Assembly: GCA_025965495.1 (NCBI GenBank)
Contig: JAOPWW010000085.1
Span: forward strand, 1 to 6,648
DNA: 6,648 nucleotides
Source of the DNA: Frankiales bacterium
GTDB taxonomy: Bacteria; Actinomycetota; Actinomycetes; Mycobacteriales; SCTD01
Direction: 5' to 3'
Shown here: piece by piece, positions 5,721 to 6,648 of the stretch
Layout of the letters: every line of letters starts with the position of its first letter
Numbering within the stretch: the first letter of the stretch is position 1
The notes under the pieces: model-generated
What the model was told of the DNA's origin: nothing
The model's database searches: none
Seen by the model: the letters and a program-made list of their open reading frames with translations, nothing else
Program-made: the position numbers and the translations under genes

Positions 5721-5726
5721 AGGGTA
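5721..5726 (-). promoter_or_regulatory. Candidate -10 element for the lipid kinase gene (leaderless)
   Basis: Minus strand TACCCT, within GGATACCCT, with its last T 7 bases upstream of the A of the ATG at 5714. No ribosome-binding site precedes the ATG. It lies 10 bases from the oppositely directed -10 of the neighbouring gene. Confidence 0.6.
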
Positions 5727-5736
5727 TCCGCGCGGT

Positions 5737-5742
5737 TACGGT
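5737..5742 (+). promoter_or_regulatory. Candidate -10 element for the membrane protein gene (leaderless)
   Basis: TACGGT ends 7 bases upstream of the GTG at 5749, so transcription would begin at the start codon. This spacing is the main reason for choosing 5749 over the in-frame GTG at 5761. No Shine-Dalgarno or clear -35 is visible. Confidence 0.6.
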
Positions 5743-5748
5743 CGAACC

Positions 5749-6135
5749 GTGAACGCTCCTGTGAGACGCGCCGCTGTCCTCGTCGCCGTGGAGGGCGCGG
5801 CCCTGGCCGTGCTCGGCGTCGTGTACGCCGTCGCCGGCCTGCTGGGCCGCCCCGAGGACCGGGCCGGCGCCCTGCTCGGGGGGCTGATCGCCGTCGCCGT
5901 CGGGCTGGTGCTGCTCCCGGTCGCCCGGGCGCTGGACCGTCGGCGGCAGTGGGCCCGCTCCCCGGTCGTCGTCGTCCAGCTGTTCGGGCTGCCGGTCGGC
6001 TACGGCCTGGCCCAGGGGAAGGTCTGGGTCGCGGCCGTCGTCGTGCTCGGCCTGGCCGTCGCGGTCCTGCTGCAGCTGGCCGCGCCCGAGGCGCGCCTGG
6101 CCTTCGCCCCGGACGGCCCCGACCGGGCGCGCTAG
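5749..6135 (+). CDS. Multi-pass integral membrane protein
   Basis: A 128-residue hydrophobic protein of unknown function. Four likely membrane segments can be read: about residues 8-32 (AVLVAVEGAALAVLGVVYAV), 39-60 (GALLGGLIAVAVGLVLLPVA), 73-88 (VVVVQLFGLPVGYGL) and 91-110 (WVAAVVVLGLAVAVLLQLA). Loops carry GRPEDR and the basic RALDRRRQWAR, which suggests a cytoplasmic side between segments 2 and 3. The tail EARLAFAPDGPDRAR is polar. No catalytic motif is visible. The GTG start at 5749 is supported by a -10 element 7 bases upstream. The position, divergent from the lipid kinase, matches the integral membrane protein Rv3217c of M. tuberculosis, so it may be that family (inference from context and size). 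Its stop overlaps the sigma factor stop in a shared CTAG. Confidence 0.8.
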   Translation: MNAPVRRAAVLVAVEGAALAVLGVVYAVAGLLGRPEDRAGALLGGLIAVAVGLVLLPVARALDRRRQWARSPVVVVQLFGLPVGYGLAQGKVWVAAVVVLGLAVAVLLQLAAPEARLAFAPDGPDRAR

Positions 6136-6648
6136 TCCTCGGTCAGCAGGCCGGTCCGCAGCTGCGCCAGGGTGCGGGCCAGCAGGCGCGAGACGTGCAT
6201 CTGGCTGATGCCGAGCTCCCCGGCGATCTGGCTCTGCGTCATGTTGCCGAAGAAGCGCAGCATGAGGATCTTCTTCTCGCGGGCCGGGAGCTTCTCGAGC
6301 AGCGGCTTGAGGGACTCGCGGTACTCCACGCCCTCGAGCGCCTCGTCCATGATCCCCAGGCTGTCGGCCACGGCGGGGCTGTCGTCGTCGCCGCCGTCGG
6401 GCGCGTCGAGGCTGACGGCGGAGTAGGCGTTGGCCGACTCCAGGCCCTCGAGGTTCTCCTCCTCCGAGAGCTCCAGGTAGGCCGCGAGCTCGGCAACGGT
6501 CGGCGCGCGGCCGTTCTTCTGCGACAGGTCGCTGGTGGCCTTGGTCAGGCTGAGCTTGAGCTCCTGCAGGCGCCGGGGCACCCGGATGGCCCAGCCCTTG
6601 TCGCGGACGTGCCGCTTGATCTCGCCCACGATGGTGGGGGTCGCGTAG
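6132..6648 (-). CDS. SigF/SigB-family RNA polymerase sigma factor, partial (5' end outside window)
   Basis: C-terminal 171 codons of an alternative sigma-70 factor of the SigB/SigF/SigG type, associated with stress or developmental control and usually held by an RsbW-like anti-sigma factor. The fragment enters the window at YATPTIVGEIKRHVRDKGW, the end of region 2 that reads the -10 element, then VPRRLQEL. Region 3 (NGRAPTVAELAAYL) follows, then an acidic linker (DAPDGGDDDSPAVADSL) and region 4 with KILMLRFFGNMTQSQ and the helix-turn-helix SQIAGELGISQMHVSRLL. The GTG at 6629 is internal, the Val of PTIVGEI, and not the start; about 90 N-terminal residues are likely missing, given a family length near 260. 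The stop TAG overlaps that of the convergent membrane protein gene. The SigF-like assignment is firm at subfamily level only. Confidence 0.92.
   Translation of the reverse strand, partial: YATPTIVGEIKRHVRDKGWAIRVPRRLQELKLSLTKATSDLSQKNGRAPTVAELAAYLELSEEENLEGLESANAYSAVSLDAPDGGDDDSPAVADSLGIMDEALEGVEYRESLKPLLEKLPAREKKILMLRFFGNMTQSQIAGELGISQMHVSRLLARTLAQLRTGLLTED

Noticed and set aside
5722..5727. GGGTAT as a SigF-type -10 element, tempting because a SigF-like gene is nearby
   Set aside because: The GTTT-like -35 expected 15-17 bases upstream is absent (nearest GTTG is 27 bases away). The same bases serve better as the -10 of the opposite gene.
6129..6629. Sigma factor starting at the GTG at 6629 as a complete 165-residue protein
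   Set aside because: The residue is the Val of the conserved PTIVGEI stretch in region 2, and the frame continues to the window edge, so the gene is truncated by the window.

Overview
The window comes from a very GC-rich actinobacterium (well over 70% GC by eye, third codon positions almost always G or C). WhiB1, a PdtaS-type histidine kinase and a SigF/SigB-type sigma factor all point to Actinomycetes. Neighbours resemble the Mycobacterium tuberculosis order Rv3217c-Rv3218-whiB1-pdtaS. The composition fits a non-mycobacterial lineage such as Geodermatophilales or a relative, but I cannot fix the genus.

Layout. (1) Bases 30-2388, minus strand: bioD, bioB, tag. This is the end of biotin synthesis (dethiobiotin synthetase, then biotin synthase) followed by a DNA-3-methyladenine glycosylase only 2 bases after bioB. 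(2) A 60-base divergent promoter region, then pdtaS on the plus strand (2449-3954), a GAF-PAS-HisKA_2-HATPase sensor kinase. (3) Convergent to pdtaS, on the minus strand: whiB1 (4175-4423) and, 5 bases downstream, a 72-residue single-pass membrane microprotein (3951-4169). (4) A 373-base whiB1 control region (4424-4796) with a near-consensus CRP-type site, a perfect tandem 10-mer, an inverted repeat, a GC-rich hairpin and a strong Shine-Dalgarno sequence. (5) A diacylglycerol/sphingosine-type lipid kinase (4797-5714, minus), divergent over 34 bases from a multi-pass membrane protein (5749-6135, plus). (6) The C-terminal two thirds of a SigF/SigB-family sigma factor, which runs off the right edge.

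How it works together. The right two thirds looks like a conserved signalling neighbourhood: an Fe-S/NO-responsive WhiB regulator, a soluble sensor kinase whose ANTAR partner is not in the window, a lipid kinase, membrane proteins and an alternative sigma factor. The bioD-bioB-tag unit is a separate metabolic and repair transcription unit next to it.

Most notable signals. Four start codons (bioD, pdtaS, lipid kinase, membrane protein) each have a TANNNT -10 element ending 7-8 bases upstream, the geometry of leaderless transcripts; whiB1 instead has a long leader with no TA dinucleotide. The kinase lacks both GAF cysteines linked to copper/NO sensing in M. tuberculosis PdtaS. The whiB1 upstream region carries a CRP-like palindrome. 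The microprotein between whiB1 and pdtaS matches nothing I recognise. No mobile element, CRISPR array, rRNA or tRNA was seen.
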